A DNA stretch of 64,000 bases from NCBI RefSeq assembly GCF_021789175.1, contig NZ_CP084560.1:1488001-1552000 (forward strand), written 5' to 3'. A program made the translations under genes and the position numbers. How positions within the stretch are numbered: position 1 is the first letter of the stretch; the number at the start of each line of letters is the position of its first letter. Of this stretch, positions 19,406 through 27,760 are shown piece by piece. The stretch comes from Arthrobacter sp. FW306-2-2C-D06B (lineage in GTDB: Bacteria > Actinomycetota > Actinomycetes > Actinomycetales > Micrococcaceae). A model generated the notes under the pieces. The model did not search any database and was not told where the DNA came from. It saw only the letters and a list, made by a program, of their open reading frames with translations.

Positions 19406-19813
19406 TCAAACGAAGTCCATTTCCACTTGGAGGAATCTCGCTGCCTCGGCCACGGCGGACTGGAAGGCGTCATCTTCGGTGGGCGGCGTCCTCGGCTCCC
19501 GCGGGTGCCATTCGTGGGCGGCGGAGTGGACGCGGGTGAATCCGCCGCCAGGTGGGGCGTAGAAGATTCCGAAGCGTTGGACGGGCCATTCGGGGGAGGT
19601 CTCCGGAGCCACGAGCAGGGCCGCGCCGTTTGTCGGATTGAACCACTGCGCAATCGGCCGGCGGCGGTCCTCGGTGAAGAGTCCAGCCGCGTAAAGGGCC
19701 GCGGATTGCGGGCTTGTCACGGTGCACAGACGATCCCACCACAGCGGCAGGATGCCATCATCCTTGCGCTGCCATGGGGCTGGAATAGGCTGGAGTTCCT
19801 GCCAACGGGGCAC
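19406..19813 (-). CDS. Hypothetical protein, 135 aa
   Basis: A soluble protein with no recognised motif. It is rich in Trp and Pro (WQELQPIPAPW, WWDRLC, EWHPREPRTPP) and ends with an amphipathic helix (AFQSAVAEAARFLQVEMDFV). Coding status is supported by third-position GC bias and absence of a competing gene on the other strand. GTG start at 19813; no strong ribosome site. It follows the 59-aa membrane protein gene and the efflux gene on the same strand. It could be secreted into no known pathway, so function is open. Confidence 0.6.
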   Translation of the reverse strand: MPRWQELQPIPAPWQRKDDGILPLWWDRLCTVTSPQSAALYAAGLFTEDRRRPIAQWFNPTNGAALLVAPETSPEWPVQRFGIFYAPPGGGFTRVHSAAHEWHPREPRTPPTEDDAFQSAVAEAARFLQVEMDFV

Positions 19814-19873
19814 ATCTCAACTTTATCTCCGGGCCATGACCGGCAACAGGCCTCGAAGCAACGGAAGGCCTGC

Positions 19874-20053
19874 TTAGTCCCGTTTCCATGGCCCGGGATT
19901 GATCCGGTAGAGGATTGCCGAACCGACGACAGCGCCCAGCAGCGCTCCGAACACAGGGTTTCCGGCCCCACGGCCCAGCAAGAAGCCGACGACGGCGCCG
20001 AGCATCGCTCCGAGGAAAAGGCCCCTGCCGTTGCGGTGCGGTTTGCGCGTCAT
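19874..20053 (-). CDS. Small glycine-rich membrane protein, 59 aa
   Basis: A short gene of 60 codons. The product starts MTRKPHRNGRG, then has two glycine/alanine-rich membrane segments with a repeated GA(M/L)LGAVVG motif (about 14-24 and 36-46), and ends RINPGPWKRD. Two helices of this type resemble the glycine-zipper membrane proteins; the function is unknown. ATG at 20053 with GGAGAAG about 14 bases upstream. It lies 58 bases after the stop of the exporter gene, on the same strand, and may be co-transcribed with it. Confidence 0.7.
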   Translation of the reverse strand: MTRKPHRNGRGLFLGAMLGAVVGFLLGRGAGNPVFGALLGAVVGSAILYRINPGPWKRD

Positions 20054-20111
20054 GGTTTGAGCCTACTTCTCCGTGCCGACGTCCGGGCTTCTCGAATCAG
20101 TGGACAGCTGC

Positions 20112-21335
20112 TCAGTGGATGGAGGGGACGGACCGGGGCCGCACGACGAGCCAGAGGGCCGACACGGCGCCTGCGAGGCACGCGGCCTGGACGGCCCCCA
20201 TGGGAACGGCAGAACCGACGCCCAGCCAGCCAACCACGGGCGGGATGATGCCGGCCATCAGGAAGTTCGAGGCACCCAGCAGGGAGGCCGCGGTTCCGGC
20301 CTGTGCGCCATGGTTGGCCAGTGCAATCACCTGGACGCAGGGGAACATGAACCCGGTGGCAAGGATGTAGAACCACAACGGGACCATGACACCCCATAGG
20401 CCGAAGCCGAGCAGATCGAAAACGACAATCAAAAGCGCCATGAGCAGCATCCAGGCCGTAGCGAACGCCATGATCCATTGGGGTGCCACCCGCCGGATGA
20501 CCCTGGAGCTGATCTGGACGCCGGCGACGATGCCCAAGGAATTGACGCCGAACAGCAAGCCGTATTCCTGCGGAGAAAAGTCGTAGACCTGTTGGAACAG
20601 GAAAGTGGACGCGGAGAGGTAAGCAAACAGTCCGCCGAAGTTGAACCCTCCCACGAGCAGCATCCCGACGAAAATCCGGTCGGCGAACACGGCCTTGTAG
20701 CGTTGGCCCGCCGTCGACGTCGTCTGCCGGCGGAGTTCGGCAGGATACGTTTCCCGGATAAGGAAAACCGCCGCAATGAACACGAGAATTCCGTAGCCCG
20801 CCAGGAAATAGAAGATCCCGGGCCATGGCATCACCAACAGCAGTTGTGATCCGATGATCGGAGCCAGAATGGGTGCAAGGCCATTCACCAGCGACATGCG
20901 CGAGAACATCCGCACCATGGCGTAGCCCGCGAAGAGGTCCCGGACCATCGCCATGGCAACCACACCACCGCCGGCTGCGCCGACGCCCATCAGGACGCGG
21001 AAAAGGGCAAGTGTGCTGATGTCAGTGGACAGCGCTGCGCCGAGGGAGGACCCGATGTGCAGGGCCGTTGCCAGAATCAAGGGCATGCGGCGCCCGAACT
21101 TGTCGCTGAACGGACCCACCACCAATTGGCCAATGGCGAAGCCCACCGTTGTGCCGGTCAGTGTGAGTTGGATCGCAGCCGCTGACACATCGAAATGATG
21201 CTCCAGCGCGGGAAACGCCGGCAAATAGAGATCCACTGTGAATGGACCCAAAGCGGTCAATGCGCCAAGTAGCAGGATATAGAGGAGTTTTTCGCGTCGA
21301 CTAAGGGAATCGCCCGGTACAGGGGGAGTGTTCAC
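20112..21335 (-). CDS. Bcr/CflA-type MFS multidrug exporter
   Basis: A 407-aa inner-membrane proton-driven exporter of the DHA1 family (Bcr/CflA, drug resistance). Twelve membrane segments are visible. The MFS motif A reads GPFSDKFGRRMP between helices 2 and 3, and motif D/C-like features include the helix 1 text PFTVDLYLPAFP, which is characteristic of Bcr/CflA. GTG at 21335 is chosen because AGGA lies 9 bases upstream and family similarity begins about 10 residues later; the frame stays open much further upstream but runs antisense to the holin-like gene. Divergent from that gene. The substrate is unknown. Confidence 0.9.
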   Translation of the reverse strand: MNTPPVPGDSLSRREKLLYILLLGALTALGPFTVDLYLPAFPALEHHFDVSAAAIQLTLTGTTVGFAIGQLVVGPFSDKFGRRMPLILATALHIGSSLGAALSTDISTLALFRVLMGVGAAGGGVVAMAMVRDLFAGYAMVRMFSRMSLVNGLAPILAPIIGSQLLLVMPWPGIFYFLAGYGILVFIAAVFLIRETYPAELRRQTTSTAGQRYKAVFADRIFVGMLLVGGFNFGGLFAYLSASTFLFQQVYDFSPQEYGLLFGVNSLGIVAGVQISSRVIRRVAPQWIMAFATAWMLLMALLIVVFDLLGFGLWGVMVPLWFYILATGFMFPCVQVIALANHGAQAGTAASLLGASNFLMAGIIPPVVGWLGVGSAVPMGAVQAACLAGAVSALWLVVRPRSVPSIH

Positions 21336-21518
21336 GATTATCAATCCTATGTGCGACAGATCATATTTATCAGCGATGGCTGGGCGCGCCGCAGGACCGC
21401 CCCGGAAGTTGAGGCTGAAGCTGAATGGTAGTTTTGTGGACAGGTGCGCGTGGGCGGCTGTATTCGTCTCCGTGCCGGAGCCGGGTAGGAGCAAGATGGA
21501 AGCAGTGAGGCGGAACCT

Positions 21519-22367
21519 ATGAGTGGACGTCACAGCGGCCGGGCTGGCCAACGCCCGGGAATTTCGGCGTTGCCGAACACCCTGAAACTTGCCGCCCGGC
21601 TCGCGCCGCGGCAGCTCAACGACGAAATCAGCCTGGCCAAGCTTGAACTTAAGGGCAAAGGCAAACAGCTGGGTGTTGCCGGCGCCTTCGCTGGCGTTGC
21701 GCTGATCTTCCTCTCTTTGCTCGTCATCGCCTTGGTTGTGGCGGCCATCTTGGGGCTGGCCACGGTCATGCCCCCGTGGCTGGCTGCGCTTGTGGTTGCG
21801 GCGGCGTTCCTTTTGATCATTCTTATCGGGGCACTCGTCGCCTTCCGGGCGTTCAAGGGTGCCATGCCGCTTGTTCCTGAGAAGACCATCCGCGGCATCA
21901 AGCACGATCTCGGCATAGTCAAGGAGGGCACTTCCTTCGACGCCAGCATTCTCGACCCCTCGTCGGAAGCATACAAGGCAGCGGAAGCCGCGAAAGCCGC
22001 CGCAGCTGAGAAAGCCAAGGCTGAAAAAGCCGCCAAGGCAGAAGCACACAAAGCCGAGCAACCCCCCGCCCCAAGCGAAGCTGAGCTGCTCCGCCGTCTG
22101 GAGCAGCGCCGCGAGCACCTGGCCGACGTCCGCGATCAGCTCGGCGTCGAACTCGACGTCAAGACCCAGGGGAAGGTCCTCCGCGACGTTGCCGGGCAAA
22201 AGCTCGACGACGGCCGCCGGTTCGCGGCCGACAAGCTCGCCGATTTCAGTGGGAAAGTTCCTGCCGGGCTGCCGGAGCGTCTCGCCGCGCGCTGGAAAGA
22301 GCTATTTCTCTTCGCCGCTTCCGCCACCGTGGCCGCAGTAGGACTGCGGAAGCTGTTCAAGAAGTAA
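21519..22367 (+). CDS. Actinobacterial holin-X/phage-holin-like membrane protein
   Basis: A 282-aa protein with two close membrane helices (about 50-72 and 82-108), preceded by a basic region with LAARLAPRQLNDEISLAKLEL, the typical start of the phage_holin_3_6 (PF07332) family of chromosomal actinobacterial proteins. After these come a long Ala/Lys/Glu-rich coiled-coil-like helix (about 148-185), and an amphipathic part. A short hydrophobic stretch near the C-terminus (LFLFAASATVAAVGL) may be a third segment. The family name reflects similarity only; a lytic role is not implied and there are no phage genes nearby. GAGGCGG ribosome site. Precedes the CDP-alcohol enzyme by 48 bases. Confidence 0.75.
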   Translation: MSGRHSGRAGQRPGISALPNTLKLAARLAPRQLNDEISLAKLELKGKGKQLGVAGAFAGVALIFLSLLVIALVVAAILGLATVMPPWLAALVVAAAFLLIILIGALVAFRAFKGAMPLVPEKTIRGIKHDLGIVKEGTSFDASILDPSSEAYKAAEAAKAAAAEKAKAEKAAKAEAHKAEQPPAPSEAELLRRLEQRREHLADVRDQLGVELDVKTQGKVLRDVAGQKLDDGRRFAADKLADFSGKVPAGLPERLAARWKELFLFAASATVAAVGLRKLFKK

Positions 22368-22415
22368 TCGGGACGGCAAGCAGCAGCGTCACCGCGGACA
22401 CAGAAAGGGGGACAG

Positions 22416-23039
22416 GTGAAGTTCATCGGTGCAGGCGCACGCCCGGGCCAGCCACAGATCGACCACGATCTCATCTTCACCGTCCCCAATTTCCTGACAG
22501 TGTTGCGCTTCATGGGCGTCCCGCTGTTCGTGTGGCTGGTGCTATGGCAAAGGGAATACGGTTTCGCCGTGCTGGTTCTCGCCATCATGGGCGGTACTGA
22601 CTGGGTGGATGGCTACGTCGCGCGGCGTTTCAACCAAACCTCCAAACTGGGCCGCATCCTCGATCCCGTCGCGGACCGCCTGGCACTCATCACCGTCGCT
22701 GTCACGCTCGCCATCGCCGGTGTGGTGGATTGGTGGTACCTGGCCGCCCTCGTCGTGCCCGACGTCGTCCTTGCCACGGCGTCATTGTTCTATTTCCATA
22801 GCCACCCCGACCTCCCCGTGAGCCGGATCGGCAAGATCAGGACCGCGTTCCTGCTCCTGGGCACGCCCCTCCTGGTCCTCTCAAAGCTCGCGATTCCCTA
22901 CACCGGTGTGTACTTCGTGATCGCATGGATCTGCCTGGGCTTGGGTCTGGCAGGGCACTGGGTGGCGGCCTACAACTACTTCTGGGCAATCCTCCGTAAG
23001 GGCAAAGAACTCAAAGCCAACGACGGCGGTCGCAGCTGA
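22416..23039 (+). CDS. CDP-alcohol phosphatidyltransferase family protein
   Basis: Membrane enzyme joining a CDP-activated lipid to an alcohol in phospholipid synthesis. The full family signature is present: D62-x2-D65-G-x2-A-R70-x8-G79-x3-D83-x3-D87. Six membrane helices are likely; 207 aa. Which alcohol (glycerol phosphate, inositol phosphate or other) cannot be told from sequence alone; the N-terminal soluble stretch and length resemble the PgsA2-like branch of actinobacteria. GTG start with AAAGGGGG upstream. The stop overlaps the next start (TGATG), so it is coupled to the transporter gene. Confidence 0.87.
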   Translation: MKFIGAGARPGQPQIDHDLIFTVPNFLTVLRFMGVPLFVWLVLWQREYGFAVLVLAIMGGTDWVDGYVARRFNQTSKLGRILDPVADRLALITVAVTLAIAGVVDWWYLAALVVPDVVLATASLFYFHSHPDLPVSRIGKIRTAFLLLGTPLLVLSKLAIPYTGVYFVIAWICLGLGLAGHWVAAYNYFWAILRKGKELKANDGGRS

Positions 23040-23944
23040 TGGCCTGGTTCGCAGTCCTTCTTGCGGTGCTTGGCGCCTTCTGCCTTGCCATTGGCGCCCA
23101 GCGCCAGGGCAGCGCGGTTAAGGCCGATACCGGCGGCCTCGCGCTCAGTTCAAAGGGATTCCTGAGGCTTCTGCGAAATCCGCGGTGGATGCTTGGCCTG
23201 CTGTTGCTAGCCCTCGGCATGGGCATGAACGCCATTGCCTTGGTGTCGGCACCGCTGACGGTGGTCCAGCCCATCGGAGCGATCGCCTTGGTCATCACCA
23301 CCGTGGTCAACGCCAAGGACCAGGGACTCAAAATCAATCGCGGCACGGTAGTGGCGATCTCGGCTTGCGTGACCGGCTCGGCGATGTTCGTCCTGTTGGC
23401 CGTCAACGCCACCCAGGAGAACCATCACGTCAGCGGCGAGGACGAAATCACCATCGTGCTCCTGTTGACCCTCGCCGTCGGGCTCTTTGGAACGTTGGCC
23501 GTGATGTTCCGGCACCGCTTGAGTGCTTTCGTGTACATCCTGGGAGCCGGTGTGTTGTTCGGATTCGTCGCGGTGCTGACGCGCATCATCGGCCGGCACC
23601 TGCTGGACCCGAACGGGCACTTTTTGCTTAACGTTCAGTGGTACACGTTGGTGGCAATCGCCGCCGCCGGCGGGCTCGGTTCATGGTTCGTGCAGAGCGC
23701 CTACTCCGGTGGGCCACCGGATTTAGTGATCGCAGGGCTGACTGTGGTGGACCCCATTGTCGGAATTGCCATCGGGATCGCAATTTTGGGTGAGCTTCGT
23801 CCCGATGTCCACGCCGTGCTTGCAATCGGCATGGCCGTGGCTGCTTCCCTTGCTATCGTGGGGGTTATTGCCTTGAGCCGGCACCATCCCGAGGTCACCA
23901 AGCGAAAACGTGACGCGAAGGCGGCTGCAAGCCGGAAGGCCTAG
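23039..23944 (+). CDS. DMT/NIPA-like family transporter
   Basis: A 301-aa membrane protein with nine or ten hydrophobic segments in the drug/metabolite transporter fold, related to the NIPA magnesium transporter-like branch (LTVVQPIGAIALVITT, LTVVDPIVGIAIGIA). The substrate is unknown. A polar loop ENHHVSGEDE (near 124-133) could bind cation. The C-terminal tail is Lys/Ala-rich. Its ATG overlaps the TGA of the preceding lipid enzyme by one base, and a glycosyltransferase follows 109 bases later, so a role linked to envelope lipids is possible but only inferred. Confidence 0.78.
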   Translation: MAWFAVLLAVLGAFCLAIGAQRQGSAVKADTGGLALSSKGFLRLLRNPRWMLGLLLLALGMGMNAIALVSAPLTVVQPIGAIALVITTVVNAKDQGLKINRGTVVAISACVTGSAMFVLLAVNATQENHHVSGEDEITIVLLLTLAVGLFGTLAVMFRHRLSAFVYILGAGVLFGFVAVLTRIIGRHLLDPNGHFLLNVQWYTLVAIAAAGGLGSWFVQSAYSGGPPDLVIAGLTVVDPIVGIAIGIAILGELRPDVHAVLAIGMAVAASLAIVGVIALSRHHPEVTKRKRDAKAAASRKA

Positions 23945-24053
23945 GGCAAAGTTCGACAACCGTGCCCCGCACACCCGCGGCAGGCAACCGGCGAAGACAC
24001 CGCAGGGCAAACGTTTTGCGATGTTCGCACCGTGACCATCAGGAGTTCTCCAC

Positions 24054-25250
24054 GTGACTGTTCCCGAAACCAACAAACCCCTCACCATTCTGATCGCGGC
24101 GGAGACCTACCGCCCGCAGGTCAACGGTGCTGCTCAGTTCGGGTACCGGCTTGCCAAAGGCATGAAGGCACGGGGGCACGATGTCCACGTCCTGGCCTGC
24201 CGGGCGGACAACGGCAAGAGCTTCACCGAGTTCGGGGATGAAGGCACCGTGCACCGCTTGAAGTCCCACGGAGTCTTTACGCACGAGTACTTTCGCATCT
24301 GCTACCCCTGGGAAATCAAGAACGACATTCGGATGCTCTTCGACAAGGTGCAGCCCGACGTCGTTCACATCCAAAGCCACTACATGATCGGCGAACACGT
24401 TCTCTACGAGGCGAAGAAGCGGGGCATCCGGATCATCGCCACCAACCACTTCATGCCCGAAAACCTGAACCCGTTCTTGCCGTTCCCGCAGTGGTTCAAG
24501 GACATCATCGGGAGGGTCTCGTGGAAAGACATGGGCAAGGTCATGGGCCAGGCCGATGTCGTCACGACTCCCACGCCGCTGGCCGCGAAGGCCATGCACC
24601 AGCACGCTTTCCTCCGCAAGGTCCTGCCTCTGTCCAATGGTATTGACGCAGCCGCTTATGAACTTGGGCCGGGCGAAGAGATCGAGCGGAATCCCGACCC
24701 CACCGTTCTCTTCGTCGGCCGCCTTGCCGAAGAAAAGCATGTGGACGTCCTGATCGACGCGGTCGCCAAAACACCCGCTGAACTCAATGTGCATCTTGAG
24801 ATCGTCGGCGGCGGCGAGGTCCGTCCCGCATTGGAGGCACAAGCCAAGCGCCTGGGCCTGGGCGGGCGGGTCAGGTTCCTGGGGCTCGCAAGCGATGAGG
24901 AACTCAGGAAGGCGTACCTTCGCGCTGACCTGTTCTGCATGCCCGGAACCGCCGAACTGCAGTCCCTCGTAACACTTGAGGCGATGTCGGCGTCGACGCC
25001 GGTTCTGCTCGCCAACGCGATGGCCCTGCCGCACCTTGTGCGTGAAGGCGAGAACGGGCATCTGTTCACGCCAGGGGACAGCAATGAGCTGGCAGCCCGG
25101 ATCACCGAGCTCTTCCGTCTGCCGGCCGGCGAACTCGAAGCCATGGGCAAGGCCAGTCGCACCATGGTGGAGCCGCACAGCATCCAAGGCACACTGCAGA
25201 CGTTCGAGGACCTCTATCGCGGGGCGGGCTATGAGGACAAGGTCATCTAG
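24054..25250 (+). CDS. Glycosyltransferase family 4 protein
   Basis: GT-B fold retaining glycosyltransferase, 398 aa. The N-terminal acceptor domain starts LTILIAAETYRPQVNGAAQFGYRLAKGM, typical of PimB-like or diacylglycerol glycosyltransferases. The C-terminal donor domain has LFVGRLAEEKHVDVLIDA (about 223-240) and the EX7E-type region EGENGHLFTPGD with preceding sequence QSLVTLEAMSASTPV. Acts at the cytoplasmic membrane face. Proximity to a CDP-alcohol enzyme makes glycolipid synthesis (mannosyl or glucosyl diacylglycerol, or phosphatidylinositol mannoside) a sound guess. GTG start. Confidence 0.88.
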   Translation: MTVPETNKPLTILIAAETYRPQVNGAAQFGYRLAKGMKARGHDVHVLACRADNGKSFTEFGDEGTVHRLKSHGVFTHEYFRICYPWEIKNDIRMLFDKVQPDVVHIQSHYMIGEHVLYEAKKRGIRIIATNHFMPENLNPFLPFPQWFKDIIGRVSWKDMGKVMGQADVVTTPTPLAAKAMHQHAFLRKVLPLSNGIDAAAYELGPGEEIERNPDPTVLFVGRLAEEKHVDVLIDAVAKTPAELNVHLEIVGGGEVRPALEAQAKRLGLGGRVRFLGLASDEELRKAYLRADLFCMPGTAELQSLVTLEAMSASTPVLLANAMALPHLVREGENGHLFTPGDSNELAARITELFRLPAGELEAMGKASRTMVEPHSIQGTLQTFEDLYRGAGYEDKVI

Positions 25251-25317
25251 CCATCTGGATCCGGTGCGGTCTCCCCGTTGGCATCGGGAGCCTAATTGTT
25301 TTGCTAGAGTGTTTTGG

Positions 25318-25344
25318 CCGGGGACGCTGACAAAGCGTCCCCGG
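25318..25344. other. 11-bp perfect stem hairpin just upstream of CAT tRNA
   Basis: CCGGGGACGCT and its exact complement with loop GACAA, ending 6 bases before the tRNA. There is no T-tract, so it is more likely part of the tRNA precursor leader or a weak terminator of the glycosyltransferase transcript. Confidence 0.5.
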
Positions 25345-25350
25345 TGACTC

Positions 25351-25424
25351 GGGGCTATAGCTCAGCTGGTTAGAGCGCGGGACTCATAATCCTAAGGTCC
25401 TCGGTTCAAGTCCGAGTAGCCCTA
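25351..25424 (+). tRNA. tRNA with CAT anticodon (Met or lysidine-type Ile2)
   Basis: A 74-nt cloverleaf: acceptor GGGGCTA/TAGCCCT, D-arm GCTCAGCTGGTTAGAGC, anticodon CAT at 25385-25387 in loop CTCATAA, T-arm CCTCGGTTCAAGTCCGAG, discriminator A, no encoded CCA. The first base pair is G-U, so it is not initiator tRNA (which has a mismatch and three G-C pairs in the anticodon stem). GGGGCTATAGCTCAG at the 5' end looks like actinobacterial tRNA-Ile, so tRNA-Ile2 read by TilS is a serious alternative to elongator Met. Confidence 0.93.
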
Positions 25425-25430
25425 CCCGAA

Positions 25431-25471
25431 AAGAGCCCCTGACCTGCGGAAACGCAAGTCAGGGGCTCTTT
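25431..25471. terminator. Rho-independent terminator after CAT tRNA
   Basis: A long stem of AAGAGCCCCTGAC with its complement, internal GC/GC arms CTGCG, and a T3 end. It probably ends the tRNA transcript and could serve the opposite strand too. Confidence 0.8.
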
Positions 25472-25593
25472 CAGCTGACGTACGTGCGCCTGCTGGACGC
25501 CATGCCCGAATCACAGCTCGGCGTTCACGCAGGATCTGTCACGCCATCGGCCTGCGTCGCTCGGCAGTTTCCCAGGTCTGTGGAAGGCTGCTA

Positions 25594-27528
25594 TCAGAGG
25601 GGCGGAGCTCCTACCGTGTCGTACATGGCGTAGTCGTCGGTGGTGACGGTGCCGTTGCTGAACAGGCTCAACCCGAAACTGATGGCAGTGGCCCCGGCAG
25701 GGAGCGCCGGCGTCGTGAAGCTTGCCTGTGTATAGGTAGTGGCGGTATTCAGCCACGGTCCGGAGGTCCAGTACACCCAGTTGTTCGAGGCGTCACGGTA
25801 ATACAAAGCGAACTGTGTGACGGCTGTGGAGGTGTACCAAACACGCACCGAGTAGGTGTGTCCTGCGACGGCCGCAGGTGGGCACGTACTGGTGTCCATG
25901 GTGGGCAGCAGTTTCGCGTCACCGTTGGAGTATCCCGTGATGGTGAGCTTCTCCGCCTTTGTACCTGTGTGAGCCGTGGCTACGGTGCTGAACACGGCCG
26001 TGTTGGTGCCGTATCCGCCGGCCTGCCAGCACAGCGGGAACGAGCCCGAGCCGGCCGTTTCAAGGCCTGGGTTCTGGACCAAATTGCCTCCCGCCGGCGG
26101 GGGCGGCGGGGGCGGCACGACGGCGACGTCGTACATCTCGTAGTCGTCGGTGGTGATGGTGCCGTTGGTTTGGATGTTCAGGCCCCAACTGATACCTGAG
26201 GCACCGGCCGGCAGGGGAGGGGTGGTCCAGGTGGTTTGGGTCCAGTTCGTCGCGGCGCCGATCAGGGGGCTTGCGGTCCAGTATTTCCAGAATCCGTTAC
26301 CAATTCGGTAATAGAGTTCGAATTGGGTTGCTGCAGTGGATTTGAACCAGGCTTTCAGCTGATACGTATGTCCGGTTGTGCCGGTCGGTGAGCAGCCGCC
26401 CAGGTCCAGGGCGGGTAGGAGTTTCGCGTCCCCGGACGCCCAGCCGGTCAGGGTGAGCTGTTCGGCGTTCTTACCGGTGTGGCCGGGGGAGACAACGGCG
26501 AAGGCAGGGGTGTTGGTGCCGTATCCGCCGGCTGCCCAGCACTGCGGGATCGTGTTGACCAGGGTTTCCAGGCCGGGGTTTTGGATCATGTTCGTCCCGG
26601 GAGGGGGCGGTGGGGGTACGGCAGGGCCTTGGACGGCGGGCTTCTGGGTGCCGCCGACGGTCTGGTCCACGGTCTTCACGGCAACGGTACCGGCCGTCTT
26701 TTGTTGGGCCAGCCAGGTGGCGAACTGGTTGAACAGGGTGGGGGTGATGGTCAGCGTGGGGTCCGTGCCGACGGCGATGTGGTGGAAGGTCAGTTGGACC
26801 CATCCGCCGCCGGTTGTTTGGGCGTGGGTCACCTGGTTCTCCAGATTCTGCAGGGTCCAGGTGCTGTCCACCTCGTCCGGTGCCGCAGTTACGTAGGGAT
26901 TGGCCGGGGGGATGGTGTCTGCCGCGGGAAGCGTCGCCGAGGCGGGGTCCTTGCTGGCGGCGTCGCCCAGGCCGCGGGCGCTGTTGAACCCGCATTGTTT
27001 CACCAGGGCCTCGGTGGCCGGGTCTTCGGAGGCGAAGGGGTAGGCGAAGCTGGTGACTTTGAAGCCCATGTTCATCAGTGCCACCCGGCCGTTACAGATC
27101 TGCCGGGTCGATTCGGCGGGGGTCAGGGACACAAGATCCGGGTGGGTGACGGTGTGTCCGCCGATCTCATTGCCGTCGGCGGCGATTTGCTGGAGGTTGG
27201 CGCTTGTCAGGTAGGTGGGCTGGTCGATCCACCCGGTGGTGATGAAAAACGTGCCGACCAGGCCCAGGCTCTTCATGGTGCTCTCGGCCGTCAATTGGTC
27301 CGCGTTGCCGTCATCGAACGTCAGCGACACCACAGTGTTCGGAGCGGCATGCGCCGGTGCGGCGAATCCCACTCCGGCCAGCAGGCCGGCAACAATCAGC
27401 GCCGTGCTGCCGAAAGCGGTCCAGCGTTTGCGAAAGTGCCTAGCGAGCCGAATTCCGGAGACGTCGGGCGCTGCACGGCCCTCGAGCCGCGATACGGTTG
27501 CCGCCAGTTGCTCATCCGTGGTCCTCAT
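25594..27528 (-). CDS. Secreted NodB polysaccharide deacetylase with two carbohydrate-binding-like modules
   Basis: Paralogue of the enzyme at 15100. A short basic cytoplasmic stretch leads to a signal or anchor helix (about 38-60, ending AAPAHAA). The NodB domain (about 66-270) has TFDDG (D72, D73) and HTVTHPDL (H125, H129); it shares long runs with the first paralogue, including TAAPDEVDSTWTLQNLE and LTFHHIAVGTDPTLTI. The accessory part is quite different: two copies of a roughly 150-residue module starting NPGLE and containing WAAGGYGTN or WQAGGYGTN, each preceded by a polyproline linker (PPPPPPG, PPPPPPPAGG). These look like CBM_4_9-like jelly rolls (inference). ATG at 27528 is chosen because GGAGGAG lies 6 bases upstream; the TTG at 27534 would overlap it. 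Confidence 0.88.
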   Translation of the reverse strand: MRTTDEQLAATVSRLEGRAAPDVSGIRLARHFRKRWTAFGSTALIVAGLLAGVGFAAPAHAAPNTVVSLTFDDGNADQLTAESTMKSLGLVGTFFITTGWIDQPTYLTSANLQQIAADGNEIGGHTVTHPDLVSLTPAESTRQICNGRVALMNMGFKVTSFAYPFASEDPATEALVKQCGFNSARGLGDAASKDPASATLPAADTIPPANPYVTAAPDEVDSTWTLQNLENQVTHAQTTGGGWVQLTFHHIAVGTDPTLTITPTLFNQFATWLAQQKTAGTVAVKTVDQTVGGTQKPAVQGPAVPPPPPPGTNMIQNPGLETLVNTIPQCWAAGGYGTNTPAFAVVSPGHTGKNAEQLTLTGWASGDAKLLPALDLGGCSPTGTTGHTYQLKAWFKSTAATQFELYYRIGNGFWKYWTASPLIGAATNWTQTTWTTPPLPAGASGISWGLNIQTNGTITTDDYEMYDVAVVPPPPPPPAGGNLVQNPGLETAGSGSFPLCWQAGGYGTNTAVFSTVATAHTGTKAEKLTITGYSNGDAKLLPTMDTSTCPPAAVAGHTYSVRVWYTSTAVTQFALYYRDASNNWVYWTSGPWLNTATTYTQASFTTPALPAGATAISFGLSLFSNGTVTTDDYAMYDTVGAPPL

Positions 27529-27684
27529 GGTCAACTCCTCCCCAGCCTGGAAAATGCACCAGAAGCTGAGTGATCCTTCGTTGATTTCCAGGAAGGTGCC
27601 GCTCGAAAAGGGAGTCCGCTTTGGGTTCCGGCCGGTGGCACCCGGTTGTGATTACTTCACACACGCGTACTTTAGAGGCTACGA

Positions 27685-27696
27685 CCGACCGGTCGG
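27685..27696. promoter_or_regulatory. 12-bp perfect palindrome upstream of the second deacetylase
   Basis: CCGACCGGTCGG, 157 bases before the deacetylase start at 27528. It is of the TetR-operator style. No regulator gene is adjacent. Confidence 0.35.
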
Positions 27697-27760
27697 CGCA
27701 AAAACGAGTGGTCAACACTCGTTCTTTCTGAGCCTCCGTTAGGTAGCCGTCCTGATGTAG

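Noticed and set aside
21336..22199. 288-codon N-terminal extension of the MFS exporter
   Set aside because: It is antisense to the holin-like gene and rich in Arg/Gly/Asn with no membrane similarity; GTG 21335 has a proper ribosome site.
21519..22367. Holin gene as evidence of a prophage
   Set aside because: The family is a common chromosomal actinobacterial membrane protein and the adjacent genes are lipid and transport functions.
27535..27760. Hidden gene between the GDSL gene and the second deacetylase
   Set aside because: Short frames only, none with ribosome site or similarity; it holds promoter elements and a palindrome.
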